A model generated the notes under the pieces. That model was not told the DNA's origin. It was given only the letters and a program-made list of their open reading frames with translations, and did not search any database. A DNA stretch of 64,000 nucleotides. Source: Clostridia bacterium (GTDB taxonomy: Bacteria > Bacillota > Clostridia > Lutisporales > Lutisporaceae). Numbering within the stretch: position 1 is the stretch's first letter; each line of letters begins with the position of its first letter. Location of the stretch: assembly GCA_035628995.1 (NCBI GenBank), contig DASPIR010000026.1, positions 123,403 to 187,402 of the forward strand. The letters are read 5' to 3'. A program made the position numbers and the translations under genes. This document shows positions 8,007 to 17,149 of the stretch, in pieces.

Positions 8007-9749
8007 ATGAAAAAGGGTTTGGCTGTATCTCCGGGTATTGGAATTGGCAGAGCGTATATCATCAGAGAACCTGAAATTACAATAGATAAGGGTATCATAA
8101 GCCAAGAACAGGTTCAAGGAGAGCTTGACAGGCTGTCAAGGGCATTGGATTGCTCCAGGAATCAAGTGGATGCAATATATCAAAGTGCTGTAAACCGAGG
8201 TGAAAAGGCGAAGGCAGAAGTCCTCGAAGCACATGTGCTTATGCTGGATGATCCGATGCTTGTTGAGCAGGCAATAGAGAAGATCAGAACTTTCAAGTTA
8301 AAGTCAGAATATGCCTTTTCACTTGTTATTGACGAGCAGATAGAGATATTCAAGAGCATAGAAGACCCATATATAAGAGAAAGAATAAATGATGTAAGGG
8401 ATATCGGTTCAAGGGTTGTGAAAAACCTGACCGGAGTCATTATAAAGGATATTGCATCCATAAATGAAGAAGTAATACTGGTAGGTAAAGAGATTACTCC
8501 TTCTCAGATGGCAGCTGCAGATTCAAGGTTTGTCAAGGGAATAGCCAGTGAAGTAGGGGGAGCGACCTCGCATACTGCGATACTGGCACGAAGCGGAGGT
8601 ATTCCAGCAGTCATGGGGGTGCAGGATATAGCAGAGCTTGTAGAAGATGGACAGCAGATAGCAGTGGATGGTACATTGGGTGCAGTTGAGCTGGAATTGA
8701 ATGAGGAAAAGCTTTTACTGCTGCGTGAAAAAATGCTCAGGGCTCAAAAAATTGAAGAAGAACTAAGCAGGATAAAGGACTTGCCGGCAGTAACCAAAGA
8801 TGGACATGCTGTAAGACTGGAATGCAATATTGAAGGGACTGCGGGTATAAAGAAGGCTTTGGAGGCAGGGGCAGAAGGAATAGGCCTCTTCCGCACAGAG
8901 TTTTTATTTATGGACAGAAGTAAAATGCCTAATGAGGAAGAACAATTCAGGGTATATAGGGAAGTCGCTTCGGATATGGGAGGAAGGCCTGTAATTATTA
9001 GAACTCTCGATATTGGTGGAGATAAAGAGATAGAATATCTGAAGCTGCCAGCGGAAGCAAATCCTTTTCTTGGCTTCAGAGCTATAAGGTTATGCTTTGA
9101 AAGGATTGAGATGTTTAGGGCGCAGCTTCGGGCAATACTCAGGGCAAGCGTATACGGTAAGGTTAAGATAATGTATCCCATGATAGCCACAGTGGACGAA
9201 TTGAGAAGAGCCAATAATATATTGAACGAGTTAAAACGGGAACTGGAGTCAGAAAATAAAGACTTTGACAAGGGTATTGAAGTGGGAGTAATGATAGAAA
9301 TCCCGGCTGCAGCAGTTATTGCTGATGTGCTGGCAAAAGAGACGGATTTTTTCAGCATAGGCACTAATGACTTGACACAGTATACGTTGGCAGTAGATAG
9401 GACAAATGAGAAGGTAAGCTATTTATATAATAATTTTGATCCCTCAGTGATACGTTTGATCAGCACAGTGATAAAGGCAGGACATGAAAAGGGAAGGCCT
9501 GTGGGTATGTGCGGCGAGCTTGCCGGCAATCCGACAGCTGCATTGCTGCTATTGGGACTTGGTCTGGATGAATTCAGCATGAGTCCGACCATGGTGCTTA
9601 AGATTAAGAAGATAATAAATACAGTTGACATGAATAGTGCAAGGGAGGCTTCAAAAGCAGTGCTGGCTATGGAAAGTGCACTTCAAATAGAAGAATACCT
9701 GGCTGAGAAAAACAAAGAGCTGGGCTTGGAGTATCTAATAGGCATATAA
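8007..9749 (+). CDS. ptsI: PTS Enzyme I (phosphoenolpyruvate-protein phosphotransferase)
   Basis: This 580-residue protein takes phosphate from phosphoenolpyruvate and passes it to HPr. Domains are the HPr-binding N-terminal region (about 1-140), the swivelling domain with the phosphorylated His189 in GGATSHTAILAR, and the C-terminal PEP-binding barrel (about 250-540), with GLFRTEFLFMDR and the catalytic Cys region GMCGELAGNP. Length is standard. It is the last gene of the nag operon and ends before a long hairpin. Confidence 0.95.
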   Translation: MKKGLAVSPGIGIGRAYIIREPEITIDKGIISQEQVQGELDRLSRALDCSRNQVDAIYQSAVNRGEKAKAEVLEAHVLMLDDPMLVEQAIEKIRTFKLKSEYAFSLVIDEQIEIFKSIEDPYIRERINDVRDIGSRVVKNLTGVIIKDIASINEEVILVGKEITPSQMAAADSRFVKGIASEVGGATSHTAILARSGGIPAVMGVQDIAELVEDGQQIAVDGTLGAVELELNEEKLLLLREKMLRAQKIEEELSRIKDLPAVTKDGHAVRLECNIEGTAGIKKALEAGAEGIGLFRTEFLFMDRSKMPNEEEQFRVYREVASDMGGRPVIIRTLDIGGDKEIEYLKLPAEANPFLGFRAIRLCFERIEMFRAQLRAILRASVYGKVKIMYPMIATVDELRRANNILNELKRELESENKDFDKGIEVGVMIEIPAAAVIADVLAKETDFFSIGTNDLTQYTLAVDRTNEKVSYLYNNFDPSVIRLISTVIKAGHEKGRPVGMCGELAGNPTAALLLLGLGLDEFSMSPTMVLKIKKIINTVDMNSAREASKAVLAMESALQIEEYLAEKNKELGLEYLIGI

Positions 9750-9775
9750 GAGCAGCAGATATAGATAATTTATGG

Positions 9776-9820
9776 TATTATAGAGATAATGGAGTACACC
9801 GTTATCTCTATAATACATTT
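9776..9820 (+). terminator. Very long perfect hairpin after ptsI
   Basis: The arms at 9776-9792 and 9799-9815 form a 17-bp stem (14 perfect Watson-Crick pairs, one G-T pair, then two G-C pairs) with a six-base AGTACA loop. Only CATTTTG follows, so the T run is weak. It may act as a terminator or an mRNA 3' stabiliser. Confidence 0.55.
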
Positions 9821-9845
9821 TGCAGGATAGGAAGGATAAAGGAAG

Positions 9846-11069
9846 TTGAATAGTACAACAAAAGCTATAATATCCTTGGCAGTGAATTGCTTGCTTCTTA
9901 TAATTGCATTATTTTCATTTAAATGGTTAGAAGCCCCACCCACAATAAAGGTGATTTTGCAATATATAGCCTATGTTTTTTTTACTATGGGCATTTTTTT
10001 TGGATGGTGGTTCAACCGAAGCAGAGTTTTCTTCTGCTCCCTGACGCTTATGCTGAGCCAGATGATTCTGATGCATTATTTACCATATGGAATGGATGCA
10101 AAGGATTATTATCCCACGGTATTAACTATAGTATCTGTGTATATACCCCTTAATATTTTGGTTTTCTCAGTACAAAGGGAAAGAGGAATAGTATCAGCTT
10201 GGGGAAGAATGAGATTCTTGTTTATAACCATAGAATTACTTGTAGGAGCATGGATAGTATGGTATAACGATACAGATTTGCTTCAGCTTTTCAATTTAAA
10301 GCTGTTTCCAATGGATATCAAGCTTCTGCCTGGTTTTTCACATGTGTCACTTTTATTGTTCTTTGCTGCATTGGCCTATCTTTTTATCAGACAGGCTGTG
10401 ACTGGAAAGGCTTTTGATGCGCCCTTTATGGGTATAACGATATTTTCTTTCGCTGCTTTGGCATCAAGCAAGGATGTACAATCAGCAGCTGTAATGTTTG
10501 CATTATCAGGACTATTGCTGGTAGCAGTGGTTATTCAGGCGTCCTACAGCATGGCTTACCTGGACGAGCTTACTGGATTGCCTTCCAGACGAGCACTGAA
10601 AGAAGAAATGCTGAAGCTTGGGGGCAAATACGCTATAGCAATGCTGGATATAGACCATTTCAAGAAGTTCAATGACACCCATGGACATGATGTGGGAGAT
10701 GATGTGCTGAAGCTCGTTGCAGCCTGCATCAAAGGCATAGGAGGCGGGGGCAGGGCTTTCAGGTATGGGGGGGAAGAGTTCACAATGCTTTTCCCGGGCA
10801 AGACCACTGAGGAAGCAATACCCTATCTTGAAGAGCTTAGAGAGCATATTGCCAAGAGAGGCTTTACAAAAAGAAGTAAAAGCCGGCCTAAGAAAAAGCC
10901 TTTGGAAATAAAGTCAAATGCGGGAGGACATAGGAAGCTGTATTTGACAGTGAGTATTGGAGCTGCGGAAAGAAATGAGAAATACAGAACTGCTGAGGAG
11001 GTTATCACCGCAGCGGACAGCGCATTGTACCGAGCAAAAGCAAAGGGAAGAAATTGTGTATGTAAGTAA
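9846..11069 (+). CDS. Membrane-bound diguanylate cyclase (GGDEF)
   Basis: This 407-residue protein has about six to eight N-terminal membrane segments (residues 5-240), then a GGDEF domain (about 245-405) that makes cyclic di-GMP. The domain shows DELTGLPSRR, the metal Asp in AMLDIDHFKKFND and the active-site RYGGEEF. No RxxD inhibitory site precedes GGEEF, so product inhibition by that route is not expected. A basic insertion, KRSKSRPKKKPLEIK, sits before the last strands. The start is TTG with GGAAGGATAAAGGAAG upstream. The membrane sensor region matches no ligand-binding domain I recognise. Confidence 0.85.
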   Translation: MNSTTKAIISLAVNCLLLIIALFSFKWLEAPPTIKVILQYIAYVFFTMGIFFGWWFNRSRVFFCSLTLMLSQMILMHYLPYGMDAKDYYPTVLTIVSVYIPLNILVFSVQRERGIVSAWGRMRFLFITIELLVGAWIVWYNDTDLLQLFNLKLFPMDIKLLPGFSHVSLLLFFAALAYLFIRQAVTGKAFDAPFMGITIFSFAALASSKDVQSAAVMFALSGLLLVAVVIQASYSMAYLDELTGLPSRRALKEEMLKLGGKYAIAMLDIDHFKKFNDTHGHDVGDDVLKLVAACIKGIGGGGRAFRYGGEEFTMLFPGKTTEEAIPYLEELREHIAKRGFTKRSKSRPKKKPLEIKSNAGGHRKLYLTVSIGAAERNEKYRTAEEVITAADSALYRAKAKGRNCVCK

Positions 11070-11099
11070 CCGAAGTCTATTGACTTCGGTTATTATTTT
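11068..11099. terminator. Bidirectional terminator between convergent genes
   Basis: AACCGAAGTC pairs perfectly with GACTTCGGTT around TATT, then ATTATTTT. It separates the GGDEF gene from the converging LysM-CAP gene. Confidence 0.85.
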
Positions 11100-11715
11100 A
11101 TCTTCCTGGCCTTATAAACATCTGAGTCCAGTAATAACTTCCGTTGCTGCTCTTTGCACATCCTACTCCGATTTCGGTATAGGCTGTACTGAGGATATTG
11201 CTTCTGTGACCGGGAGAATTCATCCATGCAGTCACAACCTCCTGAGGTGTCCTCTGTCCCATTGCTATGTTTTCACCGCCTGCTGCCATACTAATTCCAA
11301 AGGACTCAATCATGTCAAACGGCGAGCCGTAGGTCGGAGATTGGTGAGCAAAATAATTCTTGTTTATCATATCTTGTGATTTGTACCTTGCACACCTGGA
11401 AAGCTGCCAATTGGCCTTAAGGGCTCCGAGACCTTTCTTGGAGCGTTCAATATTTGTTAAGCGAATAACCTCATTTTCCATAGAGTTTATAGCAGTCGTG
11501 GTTGGTATCGTGAGCTTCTGCCCTGGGTAAATCATTGATGGATTTTTTACCTGAGGGTTTTTTGAAATTATCTCGCTTATTCCTACCTGATACTTCTGTG
11601 CTATTTTCCACATGGTGTCGCCAGAACGTATTGTGTAGGTTGTATCAGCAAAAATTTGCATTGTTGACATCGTAAAGCATAGCACCACTAAAAATGCTAT
11701 TAATTTCTTTTTCAT
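11098..11715 (-). CDS. Secreted LysM and CAP/SCP domain protein
   Basis: The 205-residue product has a signal peptide (residues 1-23, MKKKLIAFLVVLCF...IFA), a LysM peptidoglycan-binding domain (about 26-70, YTIRSGDTMWKIAQKY and YPGQKLTIP) and a CAP domain of the YkwD type (about 78-205). CAP motifs are LTNIERSKKGLGAL, NYFAHQSP, GENIA and WMNSPGHRSNIL. Proteins of this type often sit in the cell wall or spore coat (SafA-like LysM), but the exact role is unknown. It is monocistronic, with AGGTGATAAA upstream of the ATG. Confidence 0.88.
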   Translation of the reverse strand: MKKKLIAFLVVLCFTMSTMQIFADTTYTIRSGDTMWKIAQKYQVGISEIISKNPQVKNPSMIYPGQKLTIPTTTAINSMENEVIRLTNIERSKKGLGALKANWQLSRCARYKSQDMINKNYFAHQSPTYGSPFDMIESFGISMAAGGENIAMGQRTPQEVVTAWMNSPGHRSNILSTAYTEIGVGCAKSSNGSYYWTQMFIRPGR

Positions 11716-12174
11716 TTTATCACCTCGTATATATTTTTGATAAATGCTGTATTTTTATGACTGATAGTTTATGTAACATTTGAGCAAACAGCTTATTCTA
11801 AGAAAAACATTACCAGGTACATGTTAAGCTTTTGTTGAAATTAATAGGAATATGGAGATTAAAACAAGTTGAGAAAAATAATTCAGGTTGTTATAATATA
11901 GACAAGCCTTACGACTGTTGTAGAGTGCATCTCTTATTTGTTGATTTTTGTGCCTTACATCTACTTTTCTGAAATTTTTTATATACTTATTAAAAAATTT
12001 TGAATATTCGTATAGTGCAAAAACTAGAAGTATATGTTAAAATAGTTTTAGGGCTTGTGAGGGAATCGGTGGCTTATTGTGAAGTTTGCTAACTGAAAGT
12101 AAGTACTGTTTTCTCAAATCATTAGTTTTACGCAATTTTATTCAATCCAATCTTAAATTTAAAGGAGGTCTTTT
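11716..12174. other. Long AT-rich intergenic region with no gene found
   Basis: These 459 bases separate two divergent genes and should hold both promoters. I see no convincing open frame. I looked for a glycine-riboswitch-like aptamer before the symporter and found none. A possible -10 (TTAAAAT) lies near 12038. Confidence 0.5.
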
Positions 12175-13551
12175 ATGCAAGCGTTTCATGATTTTATTAT
12201 TTTCCTAAACGGTTACCTTTGGGGGCCGCCAATGTTGATTCTTCTTTTCGGAACTCACGTGTTCCTCACTTTCAGGTTGGGATTTATTCAAAAGTATACT
12301 GGTTTGGCAATAAAACTTTCAGTTAGCAAAGATACAGCAGGTGAAGGAGACGTAAGCCAGTTTGGTGCACTTACTACAGCCCTCGCAGCTACAATAGGTA
12401 CTGGTAATATCGTAGGGGTTGCTACAGCTGTTGCTCTTGGTGGTCCTGGTGCTGTTCTCTGGTGCTGGCTCACAGGCGTATTCGGCATAGCAACAAAGTA
12501 CGGTGAAGCATTACTCTCAGTTAAATACAGAGTTAAGACTTCGGATGGCACTATGCTGGGTGGACCTATGTATGCTCTTGAAAACGGCCTCAAAATGAAA
12601 TGGTTGGCAGTTCTCTTCTGCATATTCACAGGTATTGCTGCATTCGGTATAGGCAACATGGTTCAGGCAAACTCCATAGCCTCAATGGTTGTGGAAAACT
12701 TCGGAATTTCTCCTTATATATCAGGTGCAATAATGGCAATACTTACAGGAATTGTTATAATCGGCGGTGTTAAGTCCATAGCAAGCGTTTGCGAAAAGCT
12801 CGTTCCGTTTATGGCAATATTCTATGTATTAGGCTGTCTTGTAATACTTATAATAAATTCTGCTTATGTTGGTCAGGCATTTGCACTTATATTCTCAAAT
12901 GCATTTTCACCTAGAGCTGCAGGCGGCGGTTTCATTGGTGCAAGTGTAATGATAGCTGCAAGATACGGTATCGCAAGAGGCTTGTTCTCAAATGAATCCG
13001 GTCTTGGTTCAGCTCCATTGGTAGCTGCAGCTGCAAAGACTGCAAACCCTGTAAGACAGGCACTTGTATCCTCAACAGGTACTTTCTGGGATACAGTAGT
13101 TGTTTGTGCTATGACAGGTCTTGTTCTAGTTAGCAGCATAGTTAGAAATCCTGCAGGATTAGAAGGTCTCAAGGGTTCAGCGCTTACAAGTGCTGCATTC
13201 GATCAGATTCCTGTTATTGGACCTATAGTTCTTACAGTTGGTCTTCTTACTTTCGTTTTCTCAACTATACTCGGTTGGTCATACTATGGTGAGAGAGCAG
13301 TTGAGTATCTCTTCGGCAAGAAGATAATAATGCCATACAGATTACTTTGGGTAATAGGCGTATTTGTTGGATCAGTAATGTCTCTTCCTCTCGTATGGGA
13401 CCTTGCAGATGCTATGAACGCTATGATGGCAATACCTAACTTGGTTTCATTGCTTCTCTTGAGTGGAGTAATAGCTTCTGAAACTAGGAAATACCTTGTT
13501 GATGGAAGCATTGACGATGTAGACAATACTCCAATACCAACTATAAAGTAA
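12175..13551 (+). CDS. Sodium:alanine/glycine symporter, AGCS family
   Basis: This 458-residue inner-membrane carrier imports alanine or glycine with a cation. About eleven hydrophobic segments are present, and the AGCS signature regions are clear: GTGNIVGVATAVALGGPGAV (residues about 77-96), KYGEALLSVKYR, GGPMYALENGLK and FSNESGLGSAPLVAAAA near residue 275. AAAGGAGGTC precedes the ATG. It is a single-gene unit closed by a terminator. Substrate is not decided by sequence alone. Codon choice suggests high expression. Confidence 0.92.
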   Translation: MQAFHDFIIFLNGYLWGPPMLILLFGTHVFLTFRLGFIQKYTGLAIKLSVSKDTAGEGDVSQFGALTTALAATIGTGNIVGVATAVALGGPGAVLWCWLTGVFGIATKYGEALLSVKYRVKTSDGTMLGGPMYALENGLKMKWLAVLFCIFTGIAAFGIGNMVQANSIASMVVENFGISPYISGAIMAILTGIVIIGGVKSIASVCEKLVPFMAIFYVLGCLVILIINSAYVGQAFALIFSNAFSPRAAGGGFIGASVMIAARYGIARGLFSNESGLGSAPLVAAAAKTANPVRQALVSSTGTFWDTVVVCAMTGLVLVSSIVRNPAGLEGLKGSALTSAAFDQIPVIGPIVLTVGLLTFVFSTILGWSYYGERAVEYLFGKKIIMPYRLLWVIGVFVGSVMSLPLVWDLADAMNAMMAIPNLVSLLLLSGVIASETRKYLVDGSIDDVDNTPIPTIK

Positions 13552-13576
13552 ATACTAGATTAATATAGTTAACAGT

Positions 13577-13618
13577 AACCTGGCGGTTGTTTAAAAGCAG
13601 CTGCCAGGTTATTTTTAT
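13577..13618 (+). terminator. Intrinsic terminator after the AGCS symporter
   Basis: AACCTGGCGGTTG pairs with CAGCTGCCAGGTT (one G-T pair and one mismatch) and is followed by ATTTTTAT. Confidence 0.85.
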
Positions 13619-13627
13619 GTGTGCTAT

Positions 13628-13642
13628 TGAAATATTATTTCA
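13628..13642. promoter_or_regulatory. MurR/RpiR-type operator 1
   Basis: TGAAATATTATTTCA is a perfect 15-bp palindrome. It lies 33 bp (centre to centre, about three helical turns) from a second near-identical palindrome that overlaps the promoter of the mur operon, whose last gene encodes an RpiR-family regulator. Confidence 0.7.
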
Positions 13643-13659
13643 AAATATACATTATTATA

Positions 13660-13688
13660 TTGAAATATAATTTCATTAATAGTATAAT
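13660..13688 (+). promoter_or_regulatory. SigmaA promoter of the mur operon overlapped by operator 2
   Basis: TTGAAA (13660-13665) and TATAAT (13683-13688) have ideal 17-bp spacing. The second palindrome, TGAAATATAATTTCA at 13661-13675, covers the -35 element and half of the spacer, so a bound repressor would block RNA polymerase. Confidence 0.8.
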
Positions 13689-13742
13689 AGCAATATACAT
13701 ATATAGGGTATAAATCATAAATTTTGCAATGGAGTGATGTTG

Positions 13743-14648
13743 ATGAAAGTAGATTTGGATAAGCTGATAACAGAAAGCAGGAATAATAATACTGTTGATA
13801 TTGACAGTGTGTCAACCGTAGAAATGCTAAGAATGATAAATAATGAAGACAAGATTGTAGCATATGCGGTAGAAAAGGAATTGGAGAGAATTGCAGAAGC
13901 GGTAGACATAATTCATGAGAGACTGTCAAAAGGCGGCAGATTAATATATATAGGTGCCGGTACCAGCGGAAGGTTGGGTATTGTTGACGCATCCGAGTGC
14001 CCTCCCACATTCGGCACTGATCCTGAATTGGTACAAGGGATAATTGCTGGTGGAAGAAACGCGGTATTTAAGTCCGTCGAAGGGGCGGAGGATAATAATA
14101 ATGAGGGAATAGCAGACGTAAAATCTGTCGGGCTGTGTGAGAAGGATGTACTGGTGGGACTTGCTGCAAGTGGGAGAACACCGTATGTAATAGGAGCTCT
14201 GGAATATGCTAATGAAATAAGTGCAGCAACTGTTGCTGTAACCTGTAATCCTAACTCGGAAATGGCTCAGGTAGCACAAATATCCATAGCGCCTGTTGTG
14301 GGTCCTGAGGCAATAACAGGATCAACAAGAATGAAGGCAGGAACGGCACAAAAGCTTGTACTTAATATGCTTACTACGGGGGTTATGGTTAAGCTGGGTA
14401 AGGTTTATGAAAACCTTATGGTGGATGTTAAAGCGAGCAATATAAAATTGACTGAAAGAGCTAAGAAAATAGTAAGCCAGTGCGCGGGAGTTGAAGAAGC
14501 CGCCGCAAAGAAGGCTTTGGAAGAGACTGACTATGATGTAAAACTTGCCATTTTCATGATAAAGTCCGGTCTATCGAAGGAGGATGCCAGAAAAGAACTG
14601 GATGAGAATAAGGGATTTATAAAAAAGGCTCTTCAAAATTATTTATAA
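13743..14648 (+). CDS. murQ: N-acetylmuramic acid 6-phosphate etherase
   Basis: This full-length MurQ (about 301 residues) converts MurNAc-6P to GlcNAc-6P plus D-lactate. It has the canonical [20 protein letters not shown] signature with the catalytic Glu, the second acidic segment [26 protein letters not shown], and a C-terminal helical domain ending in ALQNYL. GTG at 13734 and ATG at 13737 are also in frame, but GGAG at 13731-13734 is correctly spaced only for ATG at 13743. It is the first gene of the mur operon. The second copy in this window lies in the nag operon. Confidence 0.95.
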   Translation: MKVDLDKLITESRNNNTVDIDSVSTVEMLRMINNEDKIVAYAVEKELERIAEAVDIIHERLSKGGRLIYIGAGTSGRLGIVDASECPPTFGTDPELVQGIIAGGRNAVFKSVEGAEDNNNEGIADVKSVGLCEKDVLVGLAASGRTPYVIGALEYANEISAATVAVTCNPNSEMAQVAQISIAPVVGPEAITGSTRMKAGTAQKLVLNMLTTGVMVKLGKVYENLMVDVKASNIKLTERAKKIVSQCAGVEEAAAKKALEETDYDVKLAIFMIKSGLSKEDARKELDENKGFIKKALQNYL

Positions 14649-14661
14649 GGGGGAATTATAC

Positions 14662-16059
14662 GTGGGCGACAAAATAAGAACCATGGCTGAAGGAATCATT
14701 GAAAACTGTGGAGGAAAAGAAAACATACAATCAGCTGTGAACTGTATGACCAGAGTTAGAATGACATTCAGGGATTCAGACAAAGTCAACGAAGCTGCCC
14801 TTAAAAATGTACAGGGTGTTATGGGGATTGTAAAGGCGGATGAGCAATTACAGATTATCGTAGGACCCAGTGTAGCTACTAAGGTGGCTGAAGAAATGAG
14901 AAAGATTTTGGGTCTCAGTGATGACAAGACGTCTTTTGGAGAGGCTGATAAGGTTAAGAAGGAAATGAAGAGCAAGTATGGCACACCGGCGAACGATATT
15001 CTAAAGAAAGTATCGAATATATTTATTCCGTTGATTCCTGCTTTTATTGGTTGTGGTTTGATACAAGGCATTAATAATTTGATAAAGACATTCAAATGGA
15101 TTGAGCCAGGCACATTAACTTCACTTCTGACAGTTTTTGGCGGTGCTGTTTTTGCATACATGCTGATTATGGTTGGTATGAATGCTGCTAAAGAGTTTGG
15201 AGGCTCACCAGCTTTGGGTGGAGTTATGGCAGGTATTCTGATGACTCCGGGACTTGCGGATATAAAATTGTTCGGCAAAGCATTGGTTCCTGGACGAGGC
15301 GGAGTAATTGCAGTACTTCTTGTAGTTCTGTTTACAGCATTTGTAGAAAAAAGAGTTAGGAAAGTAGTGCATGAATCAGTAGAACTGATTGTGACCCCAC
15401 TGTTAACAGTACTTATTTCCGGCTTCGTAGCAATAATAGTTTTACAGCCACTTGGCGGCGCTATATCCGACGGCATAGGAGCTGTAGTTACAAATGCTAT
15501 ACAAACTGGAGGAGCGCTCGTAGGTGCAATTCTTGCAGGAACATTCCTGCCATTGGTTATGACAGGTCTGCATCAGGGACTTACTCCTATTCATGCTGAT
15601 CTGCTCACAAAATTTGGTGAGAATGCGCTGCTTCCTATCCTGGCAATGGCAGGCGCAGGGCAAGTAGGTGCAGCTATTGCTGTATATGTAAAAACAAAGA
15701 ACAAGAAGCTTAAGAAGACGATTGCAAGTGCACTTCCAGTAGGAATACTTGGAATTGGAGAGCCTCTGATTTATGGTGTCACACTGCCTCTAGGCAAGCC
15801 TTTCCTGGGTGCATGTCTGGGTGCCGCCTTTGGTGGTGCTTCAAATGCAGTATTTCATGTAGCTTCAATCAGCATGGGCTTGTCGGGATTACCACTGGCA
15901 GCATTGATAAAATCGGATAAAATTGCCTTTTATTTAATGGGAGTAATCATATCCTATATTGCAGGGTTTGTTGTTACATACTTGCTCGGCTTTAATGACC
16001 CTGTAGACGAAGAACAGGATTACAAGAGCACAGCAGGAGCACGCAGCACTACAATGTAA
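14662..16059 (+). CDS. murP: PTS N-acetylmuramic acid transporter, EIIBC (MurP-like)
   Basis: The 465-residue permease has an N-terminal EIIB domain (about 1-80) with the phosphorylated Cys28 in SAVNCMTRVRM, then an EIIC membrane domain with about ten segments and GIGEPLIYGVTLPLGKPF. Domain order IIB-IIC and the location between murQ and mupG point to MurNAc or MurNAc-GlcNAc uptake, though sucrose or trehalose-type permeases share this layout. It has no EIIA and would rely on the one at 7505. GTG start, with AAGGGGGAATT upstream. Confidence 0.85.
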   Translation: MGDKIRTMAEGIIENCGGKENIQSAVNCMTRVRMTFRDSDKVNEAALKNVQGVMGIVKADEQLQIIVGPSVATKVAEEMRKILGLSDDKTSFGEADKVKKEMKSKYGTPANDILKKVSNIFIPLIPAFIGCGLIQGINNLIKTFKWIEPGTLTSLLTVFGGAVFAYMLIMVGMNAAKEFGGSPALGGVMAGILMTPGLADIKLFGKALVPGRGGVIAVLLVVLFTAFVEKRVRKVVHESVELIVTPLLTVLISGFVAIIVLQPLGGAISDGIGAVVTNAIQTGGALVGAILAGTFLPLVMTGLHQGLTPIHADLLTKFGENALLPILAMAGAGQVGAAIAVYVKTKNKKLKKTIASALPVGILGIGEPLIYGVTLPLGKPFLGACLGAAFGGASNAVFHVASISMGLSGLPLAALIKSDKIAFYLMGVIISYIAGFVVTYLLGFNDPVDEEQDYKSTAGARSTTM

Positions 16060-16074
16060 CGAAAGGAGATAGAC

Positions 16075-17112
16075 ATGGTTGGCATATCACTGTATACGGG
16101 TATGGGTTACAGCCTTGCTGATAATCTGGAATACCTTGAAAAAGCATCTGAGTTGGGGATAAAGGAAGTCTTTACGTCTTTGCATATTCCGGAAGCTGAC
16201 AGCAATGTGTACAACGAAGCAGAGGAAATACTGCTGAAGGCCAAACAGCTGGGGATGATGGTAACGGCGGATATTTCCAAACACTATATAGATAAGACCG
16301 ATATAAAGAAATACAATCTATATGCCCTTAGGCTTGACTTCGGATTTAGTGTTAAAGAAATAGCTGGACTATCCAGGGAGCTGCCCTTCAGGATACAGTT
16401 GAATGCAAGTACCGTATCAGATAAGTATCTGGACGAGTTAATACAAAATGGTGCTTCTATTGCTAATATGGAGGTATGTCATAACTATTACCCGAGAAAT
16501 AATACAGGTATGGCTTACGGACTCTTTATGGAGAGAAACCGGTGCTTTATGAAACATGGAATGAAGATAGCCGCATTCATACCTCTGCAACATCAAAGAA
16601 GAGGCCCTCTGCATGAGGGCCTTCCGACGTTGGAATGCCACAGGGCTATAAGACCCGTTATTTCGGCACAGCACTTACTGCATTCCGGAATAGATACTGT
16701 ATATACGGGAGATGCATTTGCTTCAGAGGAAGAGCTTAAGAGTATATCGGGAATAAAGAAAGATGTCTATTCGATACCTATAAGGTTATTCGGACCAAGT
16801 GAAGGGGAAATGCAGGTACTGTCTGGGGTGCATACAAATCGTATGGATCCGGGAGAATATGTAATACGTTCCCAGGAGGCAAGGCTGAAGAAGCATGAGA
16901 AGATATTGCAGCATAATACAGCACAAAGAAAAAGATACAGTGTTACTATAGATAATGAAGGATATTTAAGATACGAGGGAGAATTACAGATATTAAAAAG
17001 AGAGCTGCAATCTGATGACAGGGTTAATGTGGCAGGAGATGCCTCTGAGGCAGAACTGCTTATAGAAATGATAAAGCCGGGAGAGGCCTTTGAGTTCATT
17101 TTGTCTGATTAA
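16075..17112 (+). CDS. mupG: 6-phospho-N-acetylmuramidase, MupG family (DUF871, GH170)
   Basis: MupG, characterised in Staphylococcus aureus, hydrolyses MurNAc-6P-GlcNAc to MurNAc-6P and GlcNAc in the cytoplasm. This 345-residue protein has the family's N-terminal barrel start GISLYTGMGYSLADNLEYL, the ALRLDFGF strand, MEVCHNYYPRNNTGMAYGLF (family NFYPR motif) and LPTLECHR. A C-terminal small domain (about 240-345) follows. It sits between the MurNAc permease and the regulator, as in S. aureus, and AAAGGAG precedes the ATG. Together with MurQ it forms a complete disaccharide-processing route. Confidence 0.92.
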   Translation: MVGISLYTGMGYSLADNLEYLEKASELGIKEVFTSLHIPEADSNVYNEAEEILLKAKQLGMMVTADISKHYIDKTDIKKYNLYALRLDFGFSVKEIAGLSRELPFRIQLNASTVSDKYLDELIQNGASIANMEVCHNYYPRNNTGMAYGLFMERNRCFMKHGMKIAAFIPLQHQRRGPLHEGLPTLECHRAIRPVISAQHLLHSGIDTVYTGDAFASEEELKSISGIKKDVYSIPIRLFGPSEGEMQVLSGVHTNRMDPGEYVIRSQEARLKKHEKILQHNTAQRKRYSVTIDNEGYLRYEGELQILKRELQSDDRVNVAGDASEAELLIEMIKPGEAFEFILSD

Positions 17113-17149
17113 TCAAATTGTTTGCCATCAGTATCGGGAGGTATCGTGA

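Noticed and set aside
8744..9364. A 206-codon minus-strand frame antisense to ptsI
   Set aside because: Low-complexity Ser/Leu-rich product typical of a shadow of a conserved gene on the other strand.
12100..12174. Possible glycine riboswitch before the AGCS symporter
   Set aside because: None of the conserved aptamer segments could be found in the leader.
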